DNA of 64,000 nucleotides from Saprospiraceae bacterium (GCA_016710625.1 JADJVK010000053.1:248001-312000), one strand, 5' to 3'; positions 54,290 through 63,769 are shown, counted from the first letter of the stretch. The notes: generated by a model not told the origin, from the letters alone. Made by a program: numbers and translations.

Positions 54290-55360
54290 ATGGAAACACT
54301 TCATCAAGAATTAAAAAAACTAAGAGTCCAACAAGGATGGAAAATGAATGATATTGTAGCAAATACTGGTATAGATCAGGGATTGTTGTCAAAATACGAA
54401 AGTGGTACAAGAACGCCATCTGAAAAACATATTGAGAAATTAATAACAGTTTTTCAGGATACTAATGGGCAATTAAGAAAATTATGGTTGGCAGAAAAAA
54501 TAGCAAGAATAGTATATCAATATCCAGATAGTGCTGAAATACTTTCTGTTGCAGAAAGCAGAGTTGAATATTTGGTAAGTAATCAAGTACTAAAAACACC
54601 CTCAATTCCTGAAAACATTCAATCAAAACTTGAGGAATTAACAGAACTAAAAAACACTTGGAACTTACACAAACCGCTAAATAACACACAATTGAATAAG
54701 TTAAAATCCTATTTCAATCTAGAAAATACTTTTGAAAGCAATAAAATTGAGGGAAACACTTTAACTTTTCAAGAAACACATTTGGTGGTAAACGAAGGAA
54801 TTACGATTGGCGGAAAATCAATGAGGGAGCATTTGGAAGCAATTAATCACTCGGAAGCTATTGATTTTATTGAAGATTTGGTTACTGGAAAAGAAGATTT
54901 TAATAAAAGAACATTACTCGAAATTCATAGGCTTATTTTGAAAAGTATAGACAATGAAAATGCAGGAAAATATCGAACTGTTCCTGTAAGAATATCTGGT
55001 AGCAGGCATGAACCACCACAACCCTATCTTTTAGACAAAATGATGGAAGATTATTTTATTCATTATGAGCATCAAAAGAAAAGGTTACATCCGGTTTTAT
55101 TGGCAGCTGAGATGCATGAAAGATTAGTGAGTATTCATCCGTTTATTGATGGAAACGGAAGGACTTCTAGGTTGGTTATGAATTTTATTTTATTAAAACA
55201 TGGATATACTGTTACAAGTCTTAAAGGAGATTTGAATTCGAGAATGGCATATTATAAAGCTTTAGAAGAAGTTCAGGTCAATAATGATGCAACTGTATTT
55301 TATGATTTAATTATTCAAGAAGTAATTGGGTCATTAAATGCTCATTTAAAAATGGTATAA
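54290..55360 (+). CDS. XRE helix-turn-helix fused to Fic-domain AMP-transferase
   Basis: The 356-residue protein begins with an XRE-type DNA-binding domain (about 1-60: LKKLRVQQGWKMNDIVANTG, LLSKYESGTRTPSEKHIEKLI). A Fic/DOC domain follows with the active-site loop H283PFIDGNGRTSR. An N-terminal inhibitory helix with the S150-x3-E154-G motif (ESNKIEGN) identifies it as a self-inhibited class II Fic protein. Such enzymes transfer AMP from ATP to Ser, Thr or Tyr of a target, or remove it. The DNA-binding fusion suggests a self-regulated or toxin-antitoxin-like unit, but no separate antitoxin gene is present. The promoter's palindrome at 54256 fits autoregulation. It is divergent from thiL. Confidence 0.88.
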   Translation: METLHQELKKLRVQQGWKMNDIVANTGIDQGLLSKYESGTRTPSEKHIEKLITVFQDTNGQLRKLWLAEKIARIVYQYPDSAEILSVAESRVEYLVSNQVLKTPSIPENIQSKLEELTELKNTWNLHKPLNNTQLNKLKSYFNLENTFESNKIEGNTLTFQETHLVVNEGITIGGKSMREHLEAINHSEAIDFIEDLVTGKEDFNKRTLLEIHRLILKSIDNENAGKYRTVPVRISGSRHEPPQPYLLDKMMEDYFIHYEHQKKRLHPVLLAAEMHERLVSIHPFIDGNGRTSRLVMNFILLKHGYTVTSLKGDLNSRMAYYKALEEVQVNNDATVFYDLIIQEVIGSLNAHLKMV

Positions 55361-55393
55361 AAAAAGCCTGAGTTTATTTACTCAGGCTTTTTC
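55361..55393. terminator. Bidirectional terminator after Fic gene
   Basis: AAAAAGCCTGAG pairs with CTCAGGCTTTTT around an eight-base loop. It lies between the Fic gene and the convergent citrate synthase gene ending at 55395. Confidence 0.9.
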
Positions 55394-55394
55394 G

Positions 55395-56708
55395 CTATTT
55401 ATTATTTTCTTCTACAAATTTCATCAACCAATTACTTGATAAAGATTTAGGACGTTCAAGTGGCAAGCCAAGTGCTCTTGACCAACATTGTGCTGCCAAA
55501 ACACCTAATGTTCTTGAAACACCAAAAAGTACAGTATAAAAATTGAATTCCTTCAGACCATAATGAACCAATAATGCCCCCGAATGTGCATCCACATTTG
55601 GCCAAGGGTTTTTCACCTTACCTAATGATTCTAGAATTGGCGGAACTACTTCAAATACGTCCCAAACAATTTGAACCATTGGTGCATTTTTGATGAATTT
55701 TTCTGCAAATTCTTTTTGTGCCATAAACCTTGGGTCAGGTCTTCTCAGCACTGCATGACCATAGCCAGGAACCACTTTTCCAGCAGCCAAAGTTTCTTTT
55801 ACGTAATTTGCAATTTGATCTTTAGTAGGAGTCAATGTGCCTAAAGTATCGGTCATCTCAGTGATCCATCCTACAACCTCTTGATTTGCAAGTCCGTGTA
55901 ATGGACCAGCCAATGCATTCATTCCTGCAGCTAGAGACAAGTAGGCATCACTCAAAGTCGAGCCAACCAAATGAGTCGTATGAGCAGAAGCATTTCCGCC
56001 TTCATGATCAGCATGAATCGTGAGATATAATCTCATTAACTCTTTAAAGTCTTCTCCTTCAAATCCTAATTGGTGAGCAAAATTTCCAGCCCAGTCCAAC
56101 GAGTTATCAGGTGGAATTTGATTGCCATTATGATAGGTTCTTCTATAAATATAGGCTGCCAACTTAGGAATTCTAGCACATACATTCATTGCATCTTCGT
56201 AAGTAGCATCCCAATAGTCTGCTTTATTTAAGCCATCATGATATTTTTTTGCAAAAATACTATCAGACTGCATCGCCATGATTCCAATGCTAAATTGAGT
56301 CATCGGATGAGTATCAATTGACAAAGAATCGATTGTTTTTAAAACCTGATTGGGCAACTCACTTCTCCTTTCCCACTCATCACATAGCCAATTCACCTCA
56401 TCTTGAGTAGGGATTTCGCCAGTCAACATTAACCAAAACAAACCTTCAGGTAAAGGTTCTGTACCTCCACTTACTTTTGGCAATAATTTATGTAAATCAG
56501 GAATATTATACCCTCTAAATCTGATTCCTTCGATAGCGTCTAGCTCTGATGTTTCCCAAATCATAGATTTGATGTCTCTCATCCCACCGATGATTTGGTT
56601 GACTTTAACATCATCAACTTTAACCTCTCCGAAATCTTTATTTAATTTTTTGACTTCTGCAGCTACCAAAGTAGCTTTTTCTTTAAATTTTAATTTTAAT
56701 GAATCCAT
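55395..56708 (-). CDS. gltA: Citrate synthase, mitochondrial-like (eukaryotic-type) form
   Basis: The 437-residue enzyme condenses acetyl-CoA and oxaloacetate to citrate. Active-site pieces are NASAHTTHLVGS with the first His region, GPLHGLANQEV (second His), VVPGYGHAVLRRPDPRF (third region with Arg) and VDAHSGALLVHYGL with the catalytic Asp. The N-terminal IGGMRDIKSMIWETSELDAIEGIRFRGYNIP and FYTVLFGVSRTLGVLAAQCWSRALGLPLERPKS wording is that of mitochondrial citrate synthases, not of the type II hexameric E. coli GltA. Such forms occur in some Bacteroidota. It is a single-gene unit. Confidence 0.93.
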   Translation of the reverse strand: MDSLKLKFKEKATLVAAEVKKLNKDFGEVKVDDVKVNQIIGGMRDIKSMIWETSELDAIEGIRFRGYNIPDLHKLLPKVSGGTEPLPEGLFWLMLTGEIPTQDEVNWLCDEWERRSELPNQVLKTIDSLSIDTHPMTQFSIGIMAMQSDSIFAKKYHDGLNKADYWDATYEDAMNVCARIPKLAAYIYRRTYHNGNQIPPDNSLDWAGNFAHQLGFEGEDFKELMRLYLTIHADHEGGNASAHTTHLVGSTLSDAYLSLAAGMNALAGPLHGLANQEVVGWITEMTDTLGTLTPTKDQIANYVKETLAAGKVVPGYGHAVLRRPDPRFMAQKEFAEKFIKNAPMVQIVWDVFEVVPPILESLGKVKNPWPNVDAHSGALLVHYGLKEFNFYTVLFGVSRTLGVLAAQCWSRALGLPLERPKSLSSNWLMKFVEENNK

Positions 56709-56905
56709 TATTAATAGGATATAATTTATTTGGTTAAGTTTGCTTTATAACAGCAATAATTCAAATTTTGTTGCATTTTCAAAAAAGAATATTGTTGCTG
56801 TTTTAAATATATCAAATTTTAATTTTTAAAAATTAAGCGGACAAAATTATTTAGAATACCCCTGTAATTTCAATTTTTACGTAGTTATTTTTTAAAATAA
56901 ATAAA

Positions 56906-57490
56906 ATGATTATAATTCAAGATAAATTGGTCAGTGATGCATTGTTAGAAGAAAACTTTATTTGCAATATAAATGCCTGTAAAGGAATTTGTTGTATTGA
57001 AGGCGATATGGGAGCCCCTATTGATGGTTCAGAAATTCCAATATTAGAAAAAATATATCCTTTGGTGAAAAAGTATTTGACGAATGAAGGTATTGCAGCC
57101 ATCGAAGCTCAAGGACTATATATCAATGATGTGGAAAACAATATTAGCACACCACTGATAGATGGAAAAGCCTGTGCATATATTCAATTTGATTCGATGG
57201 GGAATGCAAAATGTGGTATTGAAATTGCTTATGAAGAAGGAGTAATAGATTTTAAAAAGCCAATTTCTTGTCACTTATATCCGATAAGGGTAAGTAAATT
57301 GCCAGAAGATTCATTTGAAGCATTAAATTATGATGTCTGGGACATTTGTAAAGATGCTTGTGTTTTGGGGGATAAAGAGAAATTGCCGGTATTTAAGTTT
57401 TTAAAAGAACCTTTAATAAGAAAATATGGAGCGGATTTTTATGAAGAATTAGATCAGGCTTATGAATATACCCAAAAAGATAAATTATAA
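56906..57490 (+). CDS. DUF3109 family cysteine-rich protein
   Basis: The 194-residue protein has the DUF3109 pattern: a CNINACKGICCIEGDMGAP block near residue 20, then GKACAYI, KCGIEIAYEEG, SCHLYPIRV and WDICKDACVLG. The nine or so cysteines could bind an iron-sulphur cluster or zinc, as in related YkgJ-type proteins. Its role is unknown. No operon partner is obvious; the foldase gene begins 150 bp downstream with its own promoter. Confidence 0.8.
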   Translation: MIIIQDKLVSDALLEENFICNINACKGICCIEGDMGAPIDGSEIPILEKIYPLVKKYLTNEGIAAIEAQGLYINDVENNISTPLIDGKACAYIQFDSMGNAKCGIEIAYEEGVIDFKKPISCHLYPIRVSKLPEDSFEALNYDVWDICKDACVLGDKEKLPVFKFLKEPLIRKYGADFYEELDQAYEYTQKDKL

Positions 57491-57548
57491 TTTATTACAT
57501 ACATTGCAACTAAATTATGATTGTATTCGTACTGCTACTGGGTAAAAT

Positions 57549-57579
57549 TTTGATTTTCTGAAATAACCTATTACCTTTG
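57549..57579 (+). promoter_or_regulatory. Promoter of the PpiD/SurA-like gene
   Basis: TTTG at 57549-57552 and TACCTTTG at 57572-57579 have 19-bp spacing. The -7 box is identical to that of rpsA, which fits high housekeeping expression. Confidence 0.6.
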
Positions 57580-57640
57580 CGGAAATTTTTTTAAAAGTAA
57601 CCTATAACGTATTAATAATCAAAAGTAAAAGTATATAAGA

Positions 57641-59752
57641 ATGGCTCTTATTAGTAAAATTCGTCAGAAAAGTGGTCTATTGATTGTATTGATTGCCTTA
57701 GGATTGGGTGGTTTTATCCTTATGGATATTATGGATTCAAAAAAAACAGGTGGATTGATGAATAGTGATTCAACACTTGGAAAAGTTAATGGCAACAAAA
57801 TAGATTATAAAGAATTTGGGGAAATGGAGAGAGTGCTTTATGCAAATTCTCAAGCTGATTCCTATACCAAAAGATTTAATATTTGGAATTATTTTGTAGA
57901 AAATGCTCTTGTAACAGAGGAAGCAAATAAATTAGGCTTAGGTGTTGGTAAAGAGGAAAAGAACGAAGTTGAATTTGGAAACAACTTAAGTAATATTATT
58001 TTACAAAGATTTCAAGATCAATCAACTGGTCAAGTGAATAGAGAGCAATTGGCTCAAATCAAACAAGCTATTGAGTCTAATCAATTACCAAAAGAATTAA
58101 AAGATTTTTGGTTTGAACAAGAAAAAGAGGTTGTAAAAGATAGACTTCAAACTAAAATTATCAGTATGGTTTCTAAAGGAATTTATACTCCAACTTGGAT
58201 GATGGAGCAAAATTTCTTAGATATGAACCAAAAAGTTGATTTTAACTATGTTAAAGTTACTTATGATAAAGTAAATGATACGGAAGTAAAAGTTACTGAT
58301 GAAGATTTGAAGGCATATTTGAATGAATATAAGTCTCAATATAAAAATGTTAGAGAGTCTAGAAAACTAGGTTTTGTTTCATTCCCTGTGAAAGCATCTT
58401 CAGCTGATACAGCAAAAATCAGAGAAGAATTAGCTAAATTAATTCCTGATTTTCAAGCTTCTACTAAAGATTCTTCATTTGTAGCTACTAATGATGGTAC
58501 AATAGATGAAGGATATTTTCCTAAATCTGCTTTAGGTACTATTGCTGATTCTGCTTTTAGTCATTCAAATGGCTCTATTGTAGGACCATACTATGAGAAT
58601 GGAACAATAGCAATCATGAAGGTTTTGGATAGAATGGTTATTGCGGACTCTGTTAAATCAAGACATATTTTAATCCAAGCTAAAACCCCTGCTGATATTA
58701 CTACAGCACAAAAAACAATTGATAGTTTGAAAACTGCAATTGAAAAAGGTACTGCAAGATTTGATAGTTTAGCAACTAAATTCGGTCAAGATGCAACTGC
58801 AGCTAAAGGTGGTGATTTAGGTTATGCTGCTCCTGGAAGAATGGTGAAAGAATTCAATAATTTAATTTTCTTCAAAGCTGAAAAAGGTAAATTGTACACG
58901 GTAAGAACTCAGTTTGGTGTTCACTTAGTGGAAGTTACTGACAAGAAATACGGTAAGAACGAAATGGGATTGAAATTCGCAACTGTCAAAAGACCAATTG
59001 TACCTAGTGATGAAACAGTTGCTTTAACTGAAGATTTAGCTAGAAAGTTTTTGGAAGGAAACAGAACTATTGAATCTTTAACTAAAGAAGCTGACAAATC
59101 AGGTTTGAGATTAGAGCTTGTACCTAATGTAGGAGAAAATGATTTTTCTTTAGGTCAATTAGGTAGTAACCAAACATCAAGAGACATTGTGAAATGGATG
59201 TATGATTCTAAGACTAGAGTAGGGGATGTTTCTCCAGAGTTGTATCAATACCAAGATCAAGCTTTATATTACACTAATAAATTTGTAATTGCTTGCCTTA
59301 AAGGAATTCAAAAGGCTGGAATACCAGATATTGCAGATATAAAAGAAGATATCGAACCAGTTGTTAAAAACCTTAAAAAAGGTGAAATATTAAAGGCGAA
59401 AATTAAATCTAAAGATTTAAATGCTATCTCTAGTGAATTTTATGCTAAAGTGGATACTGTGAAAAGTGTTGCTTTTGCTCAACAATTCATCCAAGGTTTA
59501 GGAAACGAGCCAAAAGTAATGGCAAAAGCATTTGGAATGGAAGCAGGTTCAGTATCTGACCCAATCATTGGAACTGGTGGTGTTTATGTTATTAATGTAA
59601 CAAATAAACCTGCACCTGAAAATCAAATGATGAATAATCCTGCAATTAGAAATTCAATGTCGATGTCTATGAAAAATCAAGTTAAATCTAGATTATTAGG
59701 AGCAATGAAAGATAAATCTGAAATAAAAGATTACAGATCTAAATTTTTCTAG
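57641..59752 (+). CDS. PpiD/SurA-like peptidyl-prolyl isomerase
   Basis: The 703-residue protein has one N-terminal membrane helix (LLIVLIALGLGGFILMDIM) and a SurA-N/PpiD-like helical chaperone part (about 35-200). A parvulin domain lies at about 345-435 (SVKSRHILIQAKTPAD, LATKFGQDATAAKGGDLGYAAPGRMVKEF, TQFGVHLVEVTDKK). The C-terminal third repeats the chaperone fold. It is anchored in the inner membrane with its body in the periplasm, and helps fold outer-membrane proteins. The codon use looks biased to frequent codons, as expected from its promoter. It ends at a bidirectional terminator. Confidence 0.9.
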   Translation: MALISKIRQKSGLLIVLIALGLGGFILMDIMDSKKTGGLMNSDSTLGKVNGNKIDYKEFGEMERVLYANSQADSYTKRFNIWNYFVENALVTEEANKLGLGVGKEEKNEVEFGNNLSNIILQRFQDQSTGQVNREQLAQIKQAIESNQLPKELKDFWFEQEKEVVKDRLQTKIISMVSKGIYTPTWMMEQNFLDMNQKVDFNYVKVTYDKVNDTEVKVTDEDLKAYLNEYKSQYKNVRESRKLGFVSFPVKASSADTAKIREELAKLIPDFQASTKDSSFVATNDGTIDEGYFPKSALGTIADSAFSHSNGSIVGPYYENGTIAIMKVLDRMVIADSVKSRHILIQAKTPADITTAQKTIDSLKTAIEKGTARFDSLATKFGQDATAAKGGDLGYAAPGRMVKEFNNLIFFKAEKGKLYTVRTQFGVHLVEVTDKKYGKNEMGLKFATVKRPIVPSDETVALTEDLARKFLEGNRTIESLTKEADKSGLRLELVPNVGENDFSLGQLGSNQTSRDIVKWMYDSKTRVGDVSPELYQYQDQALYYTNKFVIACLKGIQKAGIPDIADIKEDIEPVVKNLKKGEILKAKIKSKDLNAISSEFYAKVDTVKSVAFAQQFIQGLGNEPKVMAKAFGMEAGSVSDPIIGTGGVYVINVTNKPAPENQMMNNPAIRNSMSMSMKNQVKSRLLGAMKDKSEIKDYRSKFF

Positions 59753-59780
59753 ACCGATAATTCAAATTTTAATATAATTA

Positions 59781-59815
59781 AAAAGGGAATGACTAACCAT
59801 CATTCCCTTTTTTTA
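59781..59815. terminator. Bidirectional terminator
   Basis: AAAAGGGAATGA pairs with TCATTCCCTTTT around a seven-base loop, with A and T runs. It separates the foldase gene from the convergent AhpD-like gene ending at 59813. Confidence 0.9.
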
Positions 59816-60157
59816 TTTGCTTTCTAGTTCTTCCCAATATTCAACGGCTCTCCGAGTATGTGGAATGCAAATGGAGCCACCCACCAAATTTGCAATTGCA
59901 AATACTTCGAATACCTCATCTTTAGATACGCCTAAATCATGGCATTTTCCCAAATGATATTTGATGCAATCGTCACAACGAAGCACCATTGAAGCCACAA
60001 GTCCTAATAATTCTTTAGTTTTGGTAGGCAAAGCACCATCTGCATAAGCAGCACCGTCTAGCGACCAAAACCGCTTTAATGTTTTATTATCATGTGCCAA
60101 AATCTTATCATTCATTTTGGAGCGATATTCATTGAATTCTTTTTCTAAAGACATCAT
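59813..60157 (-). CDS. AhpD-like carboxymuconolactone decarboxylase-family protein
   Basis: The 114-residue protein shows the CMD fold with the redox CxxC in LRCDDCIKYHLGKCHDLGV and the following conserved His, plus EVFEVFAIANLVGGS. The CxxC and His are the AhpD-type pattern for disulphide-based peroxide reduction, not the decarboxylase site. The electron donor and peroxidase partner are unknown. It begins 9 bp after the 478-residue unknown gene and is the last gene of that minus-strand run. Confidence 0.82.
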   Translation of the reverse strand: MMSLEKEFNEYRSKMNDKILAHDNKTLKRFWSLDGAAYADGALPTKTKELLGLVASMVLRCDDCIKYHLGKCHDLGVSKDEVFEVFAIANLVGGSICIPHTRRAVEYWEELESK

Positions 60158-60166
60158 TTTCTTATT

Positions 60167-61603
60167 TTAATATTCAAATTCCATTTTTTGTTTGGGCAAT
60201 TCGAATAAATGTTTTGATTTAATTATTTCAATAGTATTTTTGGGAACCATATTTTCCCATCCCGACTCCCCTCCCTGTATCATTTTGAAAACATTATGAG
60301 AGAAAATATTCAAGATATTTGGATTGAATTTATCAATATTGACAATTTGATGAGTGTTTTTTAAATATTGGAAAATAAATTCTGCTTCTTCTGGAATTTC
60401 CATATTACTTGAAGTATTAATGGACTCCTTATTCCCATCCTTTGCTGGATAAACATATAGTGTAAAGATTTTTGGAAATAATTCTCCGAAAACACTCAGC
60501 AGAGAAATATCATTTTTATCCCTGAATTCTAAATATCTTTTGTTCACCAAATCAGTGAACGGAATGACACCCAAAGCTAAACCAACCTGCTTCACCTTAT
60601 AGTCATTCAGATATTTTATCAATTTCAAATGTTGCTCACAATTGGATACCACCACTTTATAACCCATAGAGTTTAATAATTCAACCCTATCCAAAAAGTC
60701 TTTTTCATCAATATCACCATTGCTGTTTTTTAAACTATCAATAGTGATTTCAAGGAGAAGTCTAGCATCCTCTTGGCTAATCTTATGTTCTTCTTTAAAC
60801 TGGTCGTAACTCGTATTTATCATGTCTTCATTGACCAAAGTAATAGGTCGAAAACTTCCTCTCACAACCAACACACTCTTTTTGTAGAGAAACTCAGAGG
60901 CGTGTATGTTCTGCCTGTTGGGTCCGAACATCGCCACATTGGTCATATTGTTTTTAACTAACATTAGACTCAATAGCCGATTGTCAATATTGATAAAATT
61001 TGGACCTGTGAGTCTGACCATATCTATTAGCACCCTTCCTTGCAAACTATCCATCAGCGATGTCAACATCTTTTCTGGGTAGTTTTGATAGCGATAGCAG
61101 GAATAAATTAGGTTGGTGCCAAGAATACCAATAGCTTGCTGTTGCAATCGATTGTCATTGTCTAGCATCTTCACATGAATCACCAAATCATTAGTAGCAC
61201 CATTAGGGTCAAGTTGGAATCGAATACCTAACCAACCATCGCCAGGAATGGTTTTGGTGTAATTAATCGCTGCTACGGTGTCTGCAAACACAAAGAAATT
61301 GGTATTTGGTTTGATGTTTTGCAATCTGGATTGCATCAAATCATACTCATGTTCGAGCATTTTGTACAATCTAGATTCACAAACATATCTTCCACTGGGC
61401 TCAGGACCGTAAATTTCGTCGGAATATGTTTTGTCATAAGCCGACATGGTTTTTGCAATGGTTCCCAAAGCTGCACCAGCTTGAAAAAAATATCTTGCAA
61501 CTTCCTGACCAGCACCGATTTCAGCAAAGGTGCCATAAATTCTATCGTCAAGATTTATTTCTAAAGCTTTTTGTTCTGGTTCTAAAAATGGTTGTTGCTG
61601 CAT
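60167..61603 (-). CDS. Conserved protein of unknown function (478 aa)
   Basis: No signal peptide or membrane helix is visible, so it is probably cytoplasmic. The N-terminus contains GTFAEIGAGQEVARYFFQAGAALGTIAKTMSAYDKTYSDEIYG; a middle region has VAMFGPNRQNIHASEFLYKKSVLVVRGSF and later GLALGVIPFTDLVNKRYLEF. I recognise this as a widespread family in Bacteroidota that databases often name nicotinate-nucleotide adenylyltransferase or TonB-dependent receptor. Neither motif set (HxGH nucleotidyltransferase, or barrel strands) is present, so those names are probably wrong. It is between folA and the AhpD-like gene in a tightly spaced minus-strand run. Confidence 0.6.
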   Translation of the reverse strand: MQQQPFLEPEQKALEINLDDRIYGTFAEIGAGQEVARYFFQAGAALGTIAKTMSAYDKTYSDEIYGPEPSGRYVCESRLYKMLEHEYDLMQSRLQNIKPNTNFFVFADTVAAINYTKTIPGDGWLGIRFQLDPNGATNDLVIHVKMLDNDNRLQQQAIGILGTNLIYSCYRYQNYPEKMLTSLMDSLQGRVLIDMVRLTGPNFINIDNRLLSLMLVKNNMTNVAMFGPNRQNIHASEFLYKKSVLVVRGSFRPITLVNEDMINTSYDQFKEEHKISQEDARLLLEITIDSLKNSNGDIDEKDFLDRVELLNSMGYKVVVSNCEQHLKLIKYLNDYKVKQVGLALGVIPFTDLVNKRYLEFRDKNDISLLSVFGELFPKIFTLYVYPAKDGNKESINTSSNMEIPEEAEFIFQYLKNTHQIVNIDKFNPNILNIFSHNVFKMIQGGESGWENMVPKNTIEIIKSKHLFELPKQKMEFEY

Positions 61604-61627
61604 ATCAAATGCTAAAAACTGGTTTAA

Positions 61628-62119
61628 TTATTTTCTTTCATAAATATTAAAGCAATAAGCATGCTCATTTTTTTCATCTACTTCATGACATTCCTTGGAT
61701 TGCAATTTCCATTCTTCCATATTTAATTTTGGGAAAAAGACATCTCCTGCTGGTTCAATATCGACTTCTGTCCAATAAATTTTATCCCAATAATCAATAC
61801 TTTGGTTATATATTTCGCCACCACCAATGATGAAGGCTTCTGTTTCGTCATTATCGGCAGCTATTTGAAGTGCTTCGTCAATGCTATGAGCTACAATACA
61901 GCCTGTTACTATAAAAAAAGGAGATCTGGTTACGATAATATTGGTTCTGTTGGGCAAAGGATTTCCGATTGACTCAAAACATTTCCTACCCATAATGATA
62001 TGGTGATGTTGCGTCATTTTTTTAAAAAATTTCAAATCGGCAGGTAAGTACCATGGGATTTGATTATTGTGGCCAATGACGCCATTTTTGGCGGTGGCAA
62101 CTATAGAAGAAACTATCAT
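61628..62119 (-). CDS. folA: Dihydrofolate reductase
   Basis: The 163-residue enzyme has the DHFR landmarks: NGVIGHNNQIPWYLPADLKFFKK (the Met20-type loop and the catalytic acid position), MGRKCFESIG with the NADPH-binding loop and FIIGGGEIYNQSI. It reduces dihydrofolate with NADPH. It sits 3 bp after the adenylate cyclase gene and 24 bp before the unknown 478-residue gene, all on the minus strand. The cyclohydrolase-like fragment at the window end is also a folate enzyme on the same strand. Confidence 0.96.
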   Translation of the reverse strand: MIVSSIVATAKNGVIGHNNQIPWYLPADLKFFKKMTQHHHIIMGRKCFESIGNPLPNRTNIIVTRSPFFIVTGCIVAHSIDEALQIAADNDETEAFIIGGGEIYNQSIDYWDKIYWTEVDIEPAGDVFFPKLNMEEWKLQSKECHEVDEKNEHAYCFNIYERK

Positions 62120-62122
62120 GGA

Positions 62123-63769
62123 TTAATCTAAAAGGTTTTTAACATAGTACATATCAATTTCCCCTTTGTTTTTTGCATGGATTTTCCCTCTATATTGACA
62201 ATCAAAAGTATAACGAACCTGCCAATAAGTACTTTCAGAAATATTTATTTCTCCTGGTTCGCAATGTTGTTCCATTCTTGCTGCGATATTTACAGTATCT
62301 CCCCAAATGTCGTAGGCAAACTTATCATCACCCACCACTCCAGCAACTACTGGACCCGTATGAATACCAATTCTTGCTTCAAAAAAAGGCAAACTATTTG
62401 CTTCTTTTTCATATTGAGCAGTTTTCATGAATTCTTTCATTTCGTAAGCAGCCTTCACCATGGCAGTTGCATCTGATTTCTTTCCAGAAAGCCCAGCTGC
62501 ACACATATAAGCATCACCAATTGTCTTTATTTTTTCAATATTATATTTCTTGATGATGGCATCAAACCCTTTGAAATAGAAATCTAATTGACTCACCAAT
62601 TCCTCTGGAGAGAGTCTTTCTGCGATATTCGTGAAGTTTTTAAAATCTGTGAAAAGAACGGTACTTTCTTCATATCTTCTTGCAATAGCCTTCCCTTTTT
62701 CTTTAAGTTCTTGAGCAATAGCTGGAGGTAAGATATTCAATAACAACTTTTCAGACCTTTCTTGTTCTTGCTCTATTATTTTATTTTTATCTTCTAATGC
62801 AACATTTGCTTTCTTTTTAGATCGATATCTACTAAAAGCCAAACCCGCCAAAGCTATTCCCGAACCAGAAACCAAGAGAAGCATATTTCTTAAATTCGCA
62901 TTCTTTTCCAACTGAAGATCTTTTTGCTTTATTTCATTTTGCTTTTTTTGGAGTACTAGCTCATCCTCAGCTTGTGATTTTTTTAGTATTGCAATTTGTT
63001 TTTCCCTGTTTGCCTTTATTGCTTCCAATTTAGCTTGTTGGGCAGACATTTGACTAATTGCCTTTTCTTTTTCGTTTAAGTTGGTGGTGATGGTGCTCAA
63101 TGATTGTTCTACTTTTTCTTTTTCTTTTGACAATTTAGTTTTATCAGTCGCTAATTTAGTTTTATCATAGTTTAGCTTTTCTTTTTCTTGGCTTGTGCTA
63201 GATAACTGAAGTTCCAAAGCTCTTTTTTCTTTCAACAATTGCTCTTTTTCTTTTTGCCATGCTGCATTTGAGCTACTACTCGAAAAATTTTCAGTTGCTT
63301 GCTTCACTACACCTTTGCTTAGCATATCAATAGCTTGTTGCCCATAAGTATATGCAGCTCTAAAATCAGAATTACTGACCGCAATTTCTTGTAGTTTTTT
63401 GTAGCATTGCAAGGCGGTATTTCCGTCACCAGCCGATTTTGCATGACCCAAGCTTCTCTCATATCTGATTTTCGCATTACTCATATCTCTTCTTCTATAA
63501 AAGCCTTCTGCATTGATATAAGAAGATTTTCCCATCATCAGATTGTTTTTCAAATCTGTCGCATTATTATATGCCATGTGGGCATACTCTGATGCTTTTG
63601 CTGGATCACTATTGAGCACTTTCACCGCAATCTCATAATGAAGCCTCATTTTTTCAGACAAGTCTTCTGTTCTATTCAATTGATCTTCAAGTGCTTTTAT
63701 GCTTTGGGCAAATGAATTATTGGTAAATAAAAGTAGTAATAATAATGAAAAAATAATGCTTTTATTCAT
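62123..63769 (-). CDS. Membrane class III adenylate cyclase with TPR-like sensor and coiled coil
   Basis: The 548-residue protein has a signal peptide (SIIFSLLLLLLFTNNSFAQ), a periplasmic TPR-like helical part (about 20-155), a long Lys/Glu/Gln coiled coil (about 170-285), one membrane helix (about 292-312) and a cytoplasmic cyclase domain (about 360-548). The two metal Asp are in LFTDFKNFT and TIGDAYM. The adenine-selecting Lys and Asp are in EKIKTIGD and YDIWGDTVN, and the catalytic Asn/Arg in NIAARM, so ATP is the probable substrate. The layout suggests that an extracytoplasmic signal is passed through the coiled coil to cAMP synthesis. It is followed by folA after 3 bp. Confidence 0.9.
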   Translation of the reverse strand: MNKSIIFSLLLLLLFTNNSFAQSIKALEDQLNRTEDLSEKMRLHYEIAVKVLNSDPAKASEYAHMAYNNATDLKNNLMMGKSSYINAEGFYRRRDMSNAKIRYERSLGHAKSAGDGNTALQCYKKLQEIAVSNSDFRAAYTYGQQAIDMLSKGVVKQATENFSSSSSNAAWQKEKEQLLKEKRALELQLSSTSQEKEKLNYDKTKLATDKTKLSKEKEKVEQSLSTITTNLNEKEKAISQMSAQQAKLEAIKANREKQIAILKKSQAEDELVLQKKQNEIKQKDLQLEKNANLRNMLLLVSGSGIALAGLAFSRYRSKKKANVALEDKNKIIEQEQERSEKLLLNILPPAIAQELKEKGKAIARRYEESTVLFTDFKNFTNIAERLSPEELVSQLDFYFKGFDAIIKKYNIEKIKTIGDAYMCAAGLSGKKSDATAMVKAAYEMKEFMKTAQYEKEANSLPFFEARIGIHTGPVVAGVVGDDKFAYDIWGDTVNIAARMEQHCEPGEINISESTYWQVRYTFDCQYRGKIHAKNKGEIDMYYVKNLLD

